From: an uncultured Bacteroides sp.
GTDB lineage: Bacteria; Bacteroidota; Bacteroidia; Bacteroidales; Bacteroidaceae
Assembly: GCA_900766195.1 (NCBI GenBank)
Contig: CAAFUN010000132.1
Span: forward strand, 1 to 16,764
Direction of reading: 5' to 3'
Length of the DNA: 16,764 nt
Positions 1 through 8,940 of this stretch are shown here, in pieces. A model generated the notes under the pieces. That model saw nothing but the letters and a program-made list of their open reading frames with translations. It was not told the origin of the DNA and ran no database searches. Numbering within the stretch: position 1 is the stretch's first letter; every line of letters starts with the position of its first letter. The position numbers and the translations under genes were made by a program.

Positions 1-444
1 CCGTAGGAATCGTGTAGTAAATGTAGTAATAAAACAGGAATTTGAAGTGGAGAAAATGTACGGTTTGCACGCTGATTTTACCCTTGATATTTGGCTGTGT
101 GCTCTCTAGAGGGTGTAGGTCCTAAAGAAAGTGTACATTTACTGATTTTATATTTATTAACGATTTAACTGAGAGGAGTAGCTATTCAGCTCTATTTTCT
201 TCATTTTTGGAAAAGTATAGAAATCGCTTTTGTTGTTGAAGTCTATATGTGTGCAATATGATGCCTGAGTAGTTACGATTTTATTAGTTGTTAGCCTTCT
301 CTTTTTTAGTATTTTCTTTTTCTGCATGAAGTCTGTTAGTTCTTGACTTCGTATTTGCCAATACTTTTATATTCAATATTATCGTCTTAGTGATTACATT
401 ATTTGAGATGTTTCGTCCATTAGTGTGAAAACAGCGAAAAACTC
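1..444. other. Non-coding or untyped leader region, no gene supported
   Basis: No convincing gene is visible on either strand. One + strand frame is open from base 2 to a TAG at 107-109 and could be the last 35 codons of a gene entering from the left, but the peptide matches no family I recognise. Small structures are present: a CTCTAGAG palindrome at 104-111 and T-rich stretches around 300-322. I see no strong terminator hairpin. The last part (392-417) holds the promoter-like element described separately. The size and AT-richness suit the 5' edge of a PUL. Confidence 0.5.
392..417 (+). promoter_or_regulatory. Conserved element GATTACATT-N13-CGTC upstream of the isomerase-like gene
   Basis: GATTACATT at 392-400 is followed by exactly 13 bases and then CGTC at 414-417, 28 bases before the ATG at 445. 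It is one of four copies with identical spacing, one before each predicted transcription unit; this copy differs from the others by one base in the left box. A left box and a CGTC right box about 15-16 bases apart resemble ECF sigma-factor promoters (-35 and -10). A transcript starting about 8 bases after CGTC would have a leader of about 20 bases. Promoter identity is inferred; the conserved spacing is seen directly. Confidence 0.6.
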
Positions 445-1347
445 ATGAAAGCACAAAGAATACTTACTTGTCTCCTACTATCAATATGGATATATCCTAT
501 GATAGCTCAAACAAATGTGGATCATTTACAACGCTATAAAATAGCAGCCTGTGACTGGATGATGCTTAAACGGCAAAAAGTGGGTTCCTTTCAACTAATT
601 CATGAACTGGGTGGTGATGGCGTAGAAATGGATATGGGAGGATTGGGCAAGCGTGATAGCTTTGATAATAAGCTCCGACAGCCACAATTTCGTATCCTTT
701 TTAAAGAGACCGCTGAAAAGTATCAAATAGAAGTGCCGTCTGTGGCCATGTCGGGATTCTTTGGCCAATCATTTCTTACTCATCACAATTATAAAGCTTT
801 GATTCAAGATTGCATCAACACCATGAAGGTTATGGATGCAAAAGTCGCTTTTTTACCGCTGGGAGGAATCTCGGAGAATTGGCAGATTAAAGGAGATGCT
901 CGTAATCGCTTGGTACTTCGTTTGCGTGAAGTTGGTGAGATGGCTGTTTCTGCCGGCGTAGTGATTGGCATACGTACAGCTCTCCCTGCCAAAGAAGATA
1001 TTAAGTTACTGAAGGAAATACACTCAGAAGGGATTAAAATCTATTATAATTTTCAAGATGCCTTGGATAATCATCGAAACTTATGTAAAGAGCTAAGATT
1101 GCTGGGGCGGAAGCGTATTTGTCAGATACACTGTACTAATACTGATGGGGTAAACCTCGTCGATGACAAAGCAATTGATATGGATGCTATAAAGAGAACC
1201 CTCGATAAAATGGGTTGGAGTGGCTGGCTTGTAGTAGAGCGTTCTCGTGATGCGAATAATGTGAAGGATGTGAAACGGAATTTTGGGCGGAATATTGAAT
1301 ATTTGAAGCAAGTGTTTACTCCAAATGACGCATCTAAGGGCAACTAA
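445..1347 (+). CDS. Secreted sugar phosphate isomerase/epimerase-like TIM-barrel protein
   Basis: The 300-residue product starts with a signal peptide (about 1-21, cleavage A21|Q22), so it is exported, unlike cytoplasmic isomerases. The rest follows the xylose-isomerase-like/AP-endonuclease-2 TIM-barrel pattern: GDGVEMDMGG (57-66), VVIGIRTAL (172-180), IYYNFQDAL (199-207), QIHCTNTDG (227-235) and GWLVVERSRDA (260-270). H229 and E265 sit where metal ligands normally lie. In relatives as I remember them, the strand at 172-180 reads IGIET with a metal-binding Glu; here it is Arg177, so metal binding or catalysis may be altered. Relatives of this secreted type occur beside glycan-degradation genes in Bacteroidota, but I cannot name the substrate. 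It has its own copy of the locus-wide upstream element and is followed by a 174-base gap, so it is probably a separate transcript or the first gene of the cluster. Confidence 0.82.
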   Translation: MKAQRILTCLLLSIWIYPMIAQTNVDHLQRYKIAACDWMMLKRQKVGSFQLIHELGGDGVEMDMGGLGKRDSFDNKLRQPQFRILFKETAEKYQIEVPSVAMSGFFGQSFLTHHNYKALIQDCINTMKVMDAKVAFLPLGGISENWQIKGDARNRLVLRLREVGEMAVSAGVVIGIRTALPAKEDIKLLKEIHSEGIKIYYNFQDALDNHRNLCKELRLLGRKRICQIHCTNTDGVNLVDDKAIDMDAIKRTLDKMGWSGWLVVERSRDANNVKDVKRNFGRNIEYLKQVFTPNDASKGN

Positions 1348-1447
1348 GAGAAATTGGATAAGGTAAAAATCGTAAACGCGACATAATATACCTCGCTATT
1401 AAGAAATAAAACTTTGCGATAGGTAGATATTTATTCTTTATGGACAT

Positions 1448-1473
1448 GATTACAATTACTTTGATTTATCGTC
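1448..1473 (+). promoter_or_regulatory. Conserved element GATTACAAT-N13-CGTC upstream of first susC-like gene
   Basis: GATTACAAT at 1448-1456, then 13 bases, then CGTC at 1470-1473, 49 bases before the ATG at 1522. It has the same boxes and spacing as the copies at 392, 7155 and 9784. A weaker candidate for the usual Bacteroides -7 box, TAGTTTTA at 1488-1495 with TTTA 19 bases upstream, overlaps this region but has no counterpart at the other three sites. The rest of the 1348-1521 gap shows no clear terminator hairpin, so read-through from the isomerase-like gene is possible. Confidence 0.6.
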
Positions 1474-1521
1474 CAAATAGAGAACAATAGTTTTAAAAGT
1501 TTAAATAAAATTTAGAAACGG

Positions 1522-4500
1522 ATGAAAAAAAATCTTTTCTGGAAAAGCACAATGAAAGATAATCTGAACTCAGTTAGGATTATTTTCTTTCTTTCCCTCT
1601 TATCTTTTTCAACAAATATGTTTGCGAGTATAGCAAATGAAATGTTTGAATCGAATGTGGTTCAACAGCAACTCTTAGTGAAGGGGCTCGTTGTTGATGT
1701 ACAAGGCGAACCTATTATAGGTGCAAGTGTGACTATAAAGGGAGGAAATGTCGGTACGATAACTGATATTGACGGCCGCTTCTCATTAAGTGTTCCTAAG
1801 GGGAGCCAAATAGTGGTGTCTTTTATAGGATATGTACGTCAATTTGTTACTCCTGCAGGTCAGGACTTGAAAGTCGTATTGCAAGAAGACAATAAGTTGT
1901 TGGACGAAGTGGTAGTAGTAGGCTATGGTACACAAAAAGCAAAAGATGTAACAGGCTCTATTGGTGTTATTGCTCCTAAAGAAATAGAACAGCTTCCCGT
2001 CTCAAATTTGGGCGCTGCATTGGCCGGACAAATACCTGGATTAAGTGTCACAGGTGGTAGTGGTCGTCCCGGAGAAGGAGCTTCCCTTTCTATACGCCAG
2101 CAATTTTCTTATTCTAAAGATGGTGGGAATAGTATTCCCATGGTTATCATTGATGATGTGATTCAAATTGACCCTAATACGGGACTTTCTACTTTGGATG
2201 CTTTTAATGCCTTGGATCCTTCGGAAATTGAAAGTATATCGGTGCTTCGTGATGCAAGTGCTGCTATTTATGGTTCTCGTGCATCGCAGGGAGCTATAAT
2301 TGTAAAGACTAAAAGAGGAAAATCCGGAGCTCCAAGAATTAACTACTCAGGGAAGTTTGGTATTAATGATGCAGTAGGTCATCCTAAAATCCTCACAGGT
2401 TCTGATTATGGACGCTTTGCCAACTCATTCAATGTGGCTAATGGTAAAATAATGTTAGAGGAACTAGGCACAAAAGGATATAGTGAAACAGAGTTGGCTC
2501 AGATGGATCAATTAAATTATAATTGGCTGGATGAAGCTTGGAAATCTGCAACGACAATGAATCATGCTGTCAATGTGAGTGGTGGAAACGAGACGGCAAC
2601 CTACTTTGCAGGTGCCTCTTATTTGACCCAAGGTGCTAATATGGGTAAGCAGGATTTTGATAAATGGACATTTAGAGCTGGAGTTGATGTTAAGTTAACC
2701 TCAGATTTGAAATTTTCAGCAACTCTTGCTGCCAATCAACAAGATGTCAAAAAAGGATTTGGAAAAGGTGCAACAGGTATTAATGGCTATGACAAAACAA
2801 AACCTAATGAAAGTGGTGAATATCTTTTATTGTCACATATGCCCAATTACCTCCCATGGGAAGTCACATTAGGTGATGGAAATACCTACTATACCTCTCC
2901 TTTAATTAGTAGCTATGCTGCTGCCGGAAATGCCAAATCAAATGATAAGATTGGTAGTTGGAATTACTTTGCATTAAATGATAATAATTCATCTTATGCA
3001 ACAACTAATGATTTTGGATATAATGCTAACTTTTCTGTTAGCTATGCCATTCCTTATGTAAAAGGTTTGTCTGTAAAGGGTAGCTATGCTTTATCACGGA
3101 GCGGCAGTGAAGGCGAACAAGTATCGATGCCTTATACATTGGCTTATTTAAATAAAAATCAATTAAGTGATGGCAACCGATTTTATAGTGCTCATACCTC
3201 AGTGGACGATTATAAATTCGATAAGTTCACAGGAAGATCGAGAGTTGTTTATACAGACTTGCTTGCCAAAGTAGAACAGATGGATTTCTATATTAATTAT
3301 GACAGGAAATTTGGCCAGCATAGTATTACTGCAATGGCGGCTGTTGAGAAAATGAAAGCTTACCAAACACAAAAGCAGATGATATATTCCAATCCTGACC
3401 CGGATAGTTATTTGGGAACCTCGGCAAGTGCCGGGACAATGGATACGGGAAATTCTATTAATTATAAGTACGAGCAGGGGGCATTATCTTACTTGGGACG
3501 TGTGACCTATAATTATGCTGACAAATATCTTTTGCAATTCGTTTTTCGTAGTGATGCTTCAACAAAATTTGCTCCAGCAAATTATTGGGGATTTTTCCCC
3601 GGCTTGTCTGTAGGCTGGGTTGCCTCTGAAGAGAACTTCTTCAAAGAGAAAATGCCATCATGGTTTAATTATGCAAAGGTTCGTCTATCATGGGGTAAAA
3701 CCGGAAAGGATAACTTGAAAGCTTGGAACTGGAAGCAGCAGTATGAGATTGATTTAAATAAGGGATATAGTTTTGGTACTAGTGGAGGTTCCTTTACCTC
3801 TGGTATCAAAGCACGTCCTACAGCTAACCCGGATGCTCATTGGGATACGACAAATAAATATAATTTAGGACTGGATCTACGCTTTCTGAATAGCCGTTTG
3901 AGTGCTACAATGGATTTTTATTATGACAGGAATACTGATATTCTGAATTCCAATATTGGTGATTTGATAGGGACTCCTATTTTTGCCGGTGGTGCATTGG
4001 CCGAAGTTAATTATGGTAGAATAGATGCATGGGGTAGCGAATTTTCGCTTAATTGGCGTGATAAAGTTGGACCTGTGAATTATAATATTGGAGTGAATTT
4101 CAGTTTTAATGATAACAAAGTGAAAGAATGGCCGGATTCTCCAATAGCTTTGCCTGCCACAAATACAATGCGTGCTGGTGCATCTACCATATTCCCAGTG
4201 TGGGGCTTTAACGTTTGGAAGGGAAACTCTACCGGTGATGGTCTTTTGCGTAATCAGGAAGACATTGATAATTATTGGGCTTATTTGGAGGAACATGCTA
4301 TTGCCGCAGGTGGTAGTGCAAGTGATGCCAGATACTTGGGAAAAGGTAAAACTGAGTTGAAACCCGGAATGCTTGCATACAAGGACTTAGCTGGTTCTTT
4401 AAATGATGATGGTACTCAAAAAGTAGCGGATGGAAAGATTGTTCAGAGCGAAGATTATACAAAGTTATGCAAGAAAGACAAAACTTATGGCTTTACTACA

Positions 4501-4977
4501 AAACTTGCTGCAGATTGGAAAGGCTTGAGTTTTAATATGATGTTAGCTACTTCATGGGGAGGGACACGTTTGATTGATGTGGCACAGATTTCTAATTCAT
4601 CAGGTGATATGGTTTGGTCGCCCGATTCGTTTTGGAAAGATATGTATGATGTTACAAGTTCTACACCAGACATGAATAGTAAGTACCCTAATATTGGAAT
4701 GGAAAATAGACTTTCCGGATCAGTGGACAGTCCATCTGATTTCTGGACTATCAGTACTTTCCGCTGTTACATTCGTAATCTGAGTGTTGGCTATACGTTA
4801 CCTAAAAAATGGATAGCTCCTCTAAAGATCGAATCAGTGAAACTGAGCCTGACTGGAAATAATCTTTGGGATTTGTATAATCCTTATCCAGATAAGTATC
4901 GCAACATGTATGATAAGACAACTACTTTGTACCCTACATTAAGAACATGGGCTTTAGGTGTGAATGTTTCATTTTAA
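1522..4977 (+). CDS. SusC/RagA-family TonB-dependent outer-membrane glycan transporter (module 1)
   Basis: The 1151-residue outer-membrane channel imports oligosaccharides using TonB/ExbBD energy and pairs with the SusD-like lipoprotein encoded next. Seen in order: an N-terminal signal region with a hydrophobic stretch at about 19-35, a carboxypeptidase-D regulatory-like domain (about 52-128, GEPIIGASVTIKG and GTITDIDGRFSL), a TonB-box-like DEVVVVGYG (128-136), a plug domain (about 139-268, with LRDASAAIYGSRASQGAIIV) and a 22-strand-type barrel ending in Phe (GVNVSF), the usual outer-membrane insertion signal. It has no STN domain, so it is not the SusC type that signals directly to an anti-sigma factor. 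The start at 1522 is supported because the second SusC begins almost identically (MKKNLF versus MRKNLF). The first 140 residues closely resemble the second SusC, while the barrel is far more divergent, pointing to different ligands. Confidence 0.95.
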   Translation: MKKNLFWKSTMKDNLNSVRIIFFLSLLSFSTNMFASIANEMFESNVVQQQLLVKGLVVDVQGEPIIGASVTIKGGNVGTITDIDGRFSLSVPKGSQIVVSFIGYVRQFVTPAGQDLKVVLQEDNKLLDEVVVVGYGTQKAKDVTGSIGVIAPKEIEQLPVSNLGAALAGQIPGLSVTGGSGRPGEGASLSIRQQFSYSKDGGNSIPMVIIDDVIQIDPNTGLSTLDAFNALDPSEIESISVLRDASAAIYGSRASQGAIIVKTKRGKSGAPRINYSGKFGINDAVGHPKILTGSDYGRFANSFNVANGKIMLEELGTKGYSETELAQMDQLNYNWLDEAWKSATTMNHAVNVSGGNETATYFAGASYLTQGANMGKQDFDKWTFRAGVDVKLTSDLKFSATLAANQQDVKKGFGKGATGINGYDKTKPNESGEYLLLSHMPNYLPWEVTLGDGNTYYTSPLISSYAAAGNAKSNDKIGSWNYFALNDNNSSYATTNDFGYNANFSVSYAIPYVKGLSVKGSYALSRSGSEGEQVSMPYTLAYLNKNQLSDGNRFYSAHTSVDDYKFDKFTGRSRVVYTDLLAKVEQMDFYINYDRKFGQHSITAMAAVEKMKAYQTQKQMIYSNPDPDSYLGTSASAGTMDTGNSINYKYEQGALSYLGRVTYNYADKYLLQFVFRSDASTKFAPANYWGFFPGLSVGWVASEENFFKEKMPSWFNYAKVRLSWGKTGKDNLKAWNWKQQYEIDLNKGYSFGTSGGSFTSGIKARPTANPDAHWDTTNKYNLGLDLRFLNSRLSATMDFYYDRNTDILNSNIGDLIGTPIFAGGALAEVNYGRIDAWGSEFSLNWRDKVGPVNYNIGVNFSFNDNKVKEWPDSPIALPATNTMRAGASTIFPVWGFNVWKGNSTGDGLLRNQEDIDNYWAYLEEHAIAAGGSASDARYLGKGKTELKPGMLAYKDLAGSLNDDGTQKVADGKIVQSEDYTKLCKKDKTYGFTTKLAADWKGLSFNMMLATSWGGTRLIDVAQISNSSGDMVWSPDSFWKDMYDVTSSTPDMNSKYPNIGMENRLSGSVDSPSDFWTISTFRCYIRNLSVGYTLPKKWIAPLKIESVKLSLTGNNLWDLYNPYPDKYRNMYDKTTTLYPTLRTWALGVNVSF

Positions 4978-5002
4978 ACAGAACAATAAAAAGAAAATGA
5001 TT

Positions 5003-7024
5003 ATGAAAAAAAGTATACTATATAGTATGTTGCTGACTGTTGGCTTGTCTTTCTCAGCTTGCAGTGATCAGTTTTTGGAAGATATGACACCTTATGATAA
5101 GTATTCTCCTGAAAAAACATTTGGTAATGAAACAAACTTGGATAAATATATACAGAATGTATATTATAACTTTTATTATAAGTCGGGAATGACTCCGGTG
5201 CAATCTTACGGATTAACCGGCGTTTGGAACGATTATACGGCCTATACGGAAGAAAAGTGGGGAATACAGTCGAAGATAGATGCAAGCAATGAGTTTGTAC
5301 GCGCTGATGAGTGCGATGGCTATTTTGGTGCTGATCTTTCAGGAACCCTTGCGAATAATCCTTATACACGTATTCGCAGCTGCAATGAAATATTAGAAGG
5401 CGTTGATAAATATGGACAGGCTTTGTCTGAATCTGCAATAAAGAAAGCTAAAGGGCAAGCTTATTTCTTCCGAGCACTCCAATTGTTTGATTTAGTCCGT
5501 GTATATGGTAGTGTGCCAATTGTTACTAAAGTATTGGATGCAAGTGATCGTGAAGGAGCAAAGGCTTATGTACGTGAGAGTGTGGAAAAATGTATAGCAC
5601 AAGTTGTTTCAGATTTGGACGAAGCGGCAAATTTACTCCCTACTTATAAAAATTGGGGTGCTGCACAGTACGGTCGTCTGACAAAAGAGGCGGCTTTGGC
5701 ATATAAGAGCCGGGTACTTTTGGTCTATGCAAGTCCTATTTTCAACTCTGATTGGGATAATACCACTAATCAGCGTTGGATTGATGCGTTGAAAGCAACT
5801 CAAGAGGCAAAGACTTTTCTAGATGCTGAAGGGTATGGTTTGTATGGCTCTTCTGCTAAAGAATGGGATGAGATGTTCTATAAAAACGATAATAAATGGT
5901 GCAAAGAGACTATCATGGTGAAGATGATGGCAGCCACCGAAATAAAGGAAGATGAGCATAGTGGATGGCAGAAAGCTATTCGTCTGAGTACAATGGGGGG
6001 AAGTGGTAATGGCTTTCAGGTTCCGCAAGGTATGATCGACCTATTCCCTATGGCTGATGGTAAACCGGCTACTGATGCTCAGGGTAATCCTCAGAATGGT
6101 TATGATCCTAATCTATTCTTTTTGAATCGCGATCCACGTTTTTATTATACGTTTACCTTCTCAGGGATGAAATGGGGTTATGATAAGGGTACGGATGCAG
6201 TTGTTTGGAACTATCGCTGGAACAAAGATCAAAAGACTCCATATCCTAATTATTTATTTGCAGATAACTTAACAAGCAGTTGTCCGGCATTGGTACGCAA
6301 GATGTCTGATCCAACAGAAAACAGTGCAAATACGTATCAGTATGATGGCACTGATATTTACGAATATCGCTATGCTGAACTTTTATTGAATTTAGCTGAA
6401 TGTCAAGCTGCTACTGGTAATGCTTCTGAAGCTGTGGCTACAATAGGACAAATACGTAAACGAGTGGGAATTCCTGCAACTAATCAGTACGGTTTGGGCA
6501 ACATCTCTGATAAATACGAGGCTATAAAAGCTTGTCTTCAAGAACGCCAAATAGAGTTGGCTTATGAAGGTAAACGTTACTGGGACATTTGGCGCTGGAT
6601 GCTGTATAATGATGACTCCAACAATAATAATAAAACGTGCGAGATATTGAATATCAAACCGTTGAATGGTACTTATCGCGTGGGTAAAGTATTACAAGTA
6701 AAATCGGGATATACTTTAGGAGCAAATGATCCTGTTAAGGGAGATAGGACAACATTTACTCCGGTAGATGTAGCTGATTGGACTAATCTGCAAACCAATT
6801 TAAAACGCTTGGCTACGTTTTGGAGCAGTCATTTTGAAATGGTTAATACTAATACTCCTGTTGACGAGGATTCTAATCATAAACAGGCATATATTACGTG
6901 GAAACAAAATTATTATTTATCGGGCTTGAAAGATAATGTACTTACAATGAATCCTTGGCTACTTCAGAGTAAAGGTTGGAAAGATGCTTATGGAGCAGAG
7001 GGTACGCTTGATGCCAGAAAGTAA
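5003..7024 (+). CDS. SusD/RagB-family surface glycan-binding lipoprotein (module 1)
   Basis: This is the surface lipoprotein lid of the preceding SusC channel; it captures glycan at the cell surface. The start at 5003 gives MKKSILYSMLL... with a lipobox ending at Cys20 (FSAC) followed by SDQ, an acidic stretch typical of Bacteroides lipoprotein export signals. The ATG at 4997 is equally usable; a start at 4964 inside the SusC gene would add a charged non-signal leader and is unlikely. From 5003 it has 673 residues. SusD signatures are clear: RSCNEIL (125-131), AYFFRALQLFDLVRVYGSVP (153-172), the TPR-like YRYAELLLNLAEC (455-467), and ERQIELAYEGKRYWDIWRW (514-532). It follows the SusC stop by 25 bases, so it is co-transcribed. 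It is longer than the roughly 500-600 residues usual for the family. A hairpin terminator lies 36 bases downstream. Confidence 0.94.
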   Translation: MKKSILYSMLLTVGLSFSACSDQFLEDMTPYDKYSPEKTFGNETNLDKYIQNVYYNFYYKSGMTPVQSYGLTGVWNDYTAYTEEKWGIQSKIDASNEFVRADECDGYFGADLSGTLANNPYTRIRSCNEILEGVDKYGQALSESAIKKAKGQAYFFRALQLFDLVRVYGSVPIVTKVLDASDREGAKAYVRESVEKCIAQVVSDLDEAANLLPTYKNWGAAQYGRLTKEAALAYKSRVLLVYASPIFNSDWDNTTNQRWIDALKATQEAKTFLDAEGYGLYGSSAKEWDEMFYKNDNKWCKETIMVKMMAATEIKEDEHSGWQKAIRLSTMGGSGNGFQVPQGMIDLFPMADGKPATDAQGNPQNGYDPNLFFLNRDPRFYYTFTFSGMKWGYDKGTDAVVWNYRWNKDQKTPYPNYLFADNLTSSCPALVRKMSDPTENSANTYQYDGTDIYEYRYAELLLNLAECQAATGNASEAVATIGQIRKRVGIPATNQYGLGNISDKYEAIKACLQERQIELAYEGKRYWDIWRWMLYNDDSNNNNKTCEILNIKPLNGTYRVGKVLQVKSGYTLGANDPVKGDRTTFTPVDVADWTNLQTNLKRLATFWSSHFEMVNTNTPVDEDSNHKQAYITWKQNYYLSGLKDNVLTMNPWLLQSKGWKDAYGAEGTLDARK

Positions 7025-7060
7025 ATTGTTTAAGTATTTTAAAATAAAGCTTTAAATTAT

Positions 7061-7106
7061 AAGAATTGAGATGTTGGCTTGAAATCACATCTCAATTCTT
7101 TTTTCT
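7061..7106 (+). terminator. Intrinsic terminator after the first SusD-like gene
   Basis: A perfect 14-base inverted repeat (AAGAATTGAGATGT at 7061-7074 and ACATCTCAATTCTT at 7087-7100) encloses a 12-base loop and is followed by TTTTCT. This is a good Rho-independent terminator for the susC-susD transcript. It could also trim or stabilise the upstream mRNA if read-through into the lyase unit occurs. Confidence 0.75.
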
Positions 7107-7140
7107 ATTGATAGTTAATAGATATTTATTCTCAAATTAA

Positions 7141-7181
7141 AAACGAGGTTGATTGATTACAATTTGATTTGAACTTCGTTT
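7141..7181. repeat. Inverted repeat overlapping the lyase promoter region
   Basis: AAACGAGGTT (7141-7150) can pair with AACTTCGTTT (7172-7181), 10 pairs including one G-T, around a 21-base loop. The CGTT box of the conserved upstream element lies in the right arm and GATTACAAT lies in the loop. It could be a second hairpin on a read-through transcript, an operator, or chance in AT-rich DNA. Confidence 0.35.
7155..7180 (+). promoter_or_regulatory. Conserved element GATTACAAT-N13-CGTT upstream of the first lyase gene
   Basis: GATTACAAT at 7155-7163, 13 bases, then CGTT at 7177-7180, 31 bases before the ATG at 7211. The spacing is identical to the other three copies; only the last base of the right box differs. 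Its position just after the terminator at 7061-7106 argues that the lyase-DUF3826 unit is started independently. Confidence 0.58.
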
Positions 7182-7210
7182 ATTTTAGTATATTAGAAAA
7201 TAGCAAAAAG

Positions 7211-8935
7211 ATGAATATGAAAAAGAAAAGTGCAATTCTTGCTGCATTGTTGGTTCCTGTCTCTTTATGGGCACAATATCCTCAGATTACAGAAGAGGCT
7301 AACAAGGCTAGTGCACAGTTAATGAATGAAGAATATCGCTTGTCGGATGAGGCATGGGAAAAGGCTTTGCCTATTGTAGAAAAAGAAGCGCAGGAGGGGC
7401 GTCTTTATGTACCTTGGGCTTCGCGTCCGTATGATCTCTTGCAGGCTAAAATACCATCTTTCCCTGGTGCAGAAGGTGGGGGAATGTATAGTTTCGGAGG
7501 TCGCGGTGGCAAAGTGATTACTGTCACTAACTTGAATGACAGAGGTCCCGGTTCTTTCCGAGAGGCTTGTGAGACTGGTGGAGCGCGGATTATTGTGTTT
7601 AATGTGGCAGGTATTATTCATTTGAAAACTCCGATTATTGTGCGTGCGCCTTATGTAACAATTGCCGGTCAAACAGCTCCCGGAGATGGTGTTTGCATTG
7701 CCGGTGAATCTTTTTGGGTAAACACACATGATGTTGTGGTTCGTCACATGCGATTCCGTCGCGGAGAGACAGCTGTGACTCGTCGTGATGATTCATTTGG
7801 AGGTAATCCGGTTGGTAATATAATGATTGATCACTGCTCTTGTACATGGGGGCTCGATGAAAACATTTCTTTTTATCGTCATATGTATAATCCGGGTAAA
7901 GGTTATCAGGATGAGAAATTGCCAACAGTAAATGTGACTATTCAAAACACCATTTCTGCTAAAGCATTGGATACTTACAACCATGCATTCGGTAGTACAT
8001 TGGGAGGAGAGAATTGCGCTTTTATGCGTAATCTTTGGGCCAGCAATGCCGGTCGTAATCCTTCTATCGGATGGTATGGTGTTTTTAACTTTGTGAATAA
8101 TGTGATATACAACTGGGTACATCGTTCTTCGGACGGCGGTGATTATCGCGCCATGTTCAATATGGTTAATAACTATTATAAGCCAGGACCTCTAACTCCT
8201 AAGAACACTCCGGTTGGACATCGTATTCTTAAACCGGAAGCTGGACGTAGCAAACTTGATTATAAAGCCTATGGTAAAGTTTTTGCTGATGGAAATGTAA
8301 TGGAGGGTTATCCTGAGATAACAAAAGACAACTGGAATGGAGGTATCCAGGTAGAAGAATTAGCTAATACAGGAGATTATACTAAAGACATGAGGATGTA
8401 TGAACCGTTTGTAATGCCTTATATCAACATTATGTCAGCAAATGAGGCTTATGAATATGTGTTAAAAAATGTTGGGGCAAATATTCCTAATCGCGATATT
8501 GTAGACGAGCGTATTATAGAGGAGGTGAAGAGCGGTAAAGCTTATTATGAAAAGAAACTTCCAAAAGATGCTTATGGTGATGTTTCAGGACTTTCGCCGA
8601 AGTCACAGGCAGAAGATGGATCATTTAAGTATCGTCGACTGCCGAAAGATTCTTATAAGTTGGGTATTATAACTGATATTCGACAGATGGGAGGTTATCC
8701 TGAATATAAGGGCACTTCTTACGTCGATACTGATGGCGACGGAATGCCTGATAAATGGGAAATTGAGAATGGTTTAAATCCCAATGATCCGTCGGATGCA
8801 AATAAAGATTGTACAGATGACGGATATACCAATATTGAAAAGTATATCAATGGCATTAGTACAAAAAATCGCATAGATTGGACTGATCTAAAGAATAATT
8901 ATGATACATTAGCCGAAAAAGGCAAACTGATGTAA
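7211..8935 (+). CDS. Secreted PL1-family pectate lyase-like enzyme with calcium-binding tail (paralogue A)
   Basis: The 574-residue protein belongs to the PL1 right-handed beta-helix family, whose members cleave polygalacturonate by calcium-dependent beta-elimination. Signal peptide 1-21 (SLWA|QYP) has no lipobox, so the enzyme is periplasmic or released. After a conserved 60-residue N-terminal stretch comes the beta-helix: FPGAEGGG (84-91), TIAGQTAPGDG (150-160), RRDD (191-194), MIDHCSCTWGLDEN (205-218) and GRNPSIG (281-287). Arg282 is the candidate catalytic arginine, and Asp193/194, Asp207, Asp216 and Glu217 are candidate calcium or active-site residues. DTDGDGMPDKWE (506-517) and NPNDPSD (523-529) form a thrombospondin-type-3/EF-hand-like calcium loop. 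The chosen start needs no long leader; the ATG at 7217 is equally good, and the in-frame TTG at 7169 lies within the promoter element. It shares a transcript with the DUF3826 gene 5 bases downstream. Exact substrate is not proven. Confidence 0.9.
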   Translation: MNMKKKSAILAALLVPVSLWAQYPQITEEANKASAQLMNEEYRLSDEAWEKALPIVEKEAQEGRLYVPWASRPYDLLQAKIPSFPGAEGGGMYSFGGRGGKVITVTNLNDRGPGSFREACETGGARIIVFNVAGIIHLKTPIIVRAPYVTIAGQTAPGDGVCIAGESFWVNTHDVVVRHMRFRRGETAVTRRDDSFGGNPVGNIMIDHCSCTWGLDENISFYRHMYNPGKGYQDEKLPTVNVTIQNTISAKALDTYNHAFGSTLGGENCAFMRNLWASNAGRNPSIGWYGVFNFVNNVIYNWVHRSSDGGDYRAMFNMVNNYYKPGPLTPKNTPVGHRILKPEAGRSKLDYKAYGKVFADGNVMEGYPEITKDNWNGGIQVEELANTGDYTKDMRMYEPFVMPYINIMSANEAYEYVLKNVGANIPNRDIVDERIIEEVKSGKAYYEKKLPKDAYGDVSGLSPKSQAEDGSFKYRRLPKDSYKLGIITDIRQMGGYPEYKGTSYVDTDGDGMPDKWEIENGLNPNDPSDANKDCTDDGYTNIEKYINGISTKNRIDWTDLKNNYDTLAEKGKLM

Positions 8936-8940
8936 TTTGT

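Noticed and set aside
2..109. Open + strand frame at the left edge, possibly the end of an upstream gene
   Set aside because: Only 35 codons, no recognisable motif, and the surrounding DNA looks like AT-rich intergenic sequence; too weak to call a partial gene.
1488..1495. TAGTTTTA as a housekeeping Bacteroides -7 box for the first SusC gene
   Set aside because: One base off consensus with only TTTA as the -33 box, and no equivalent at the other three units, so the shared GATTACA/CGTC element is preferred.
4964..5002. Earlier ATG for the first SusD-like gene, overlapping the SusC 3' end
   Set aside because: It would place 13 charged residues before a typical lipoprotein signal peptide; ATGs at 4997 and 5003 fit a normal lipobox distance.
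7169..7210. TTG start giving a 14-residue extension of lyase A
   Set aside because: It lies inside the promoter-like element and adds a non-signal leader; ATG at 7211 or 7217 gives a standard signal peptide.
7319..8122. Long minus-strand open frames opposite lyase A, and similar ones opposite the SusC, SusD and lyase B genes
   Set aside because: They are antisense to strongly supported genes, have low-complexity or odd composition, and show no domain or signal pattern.
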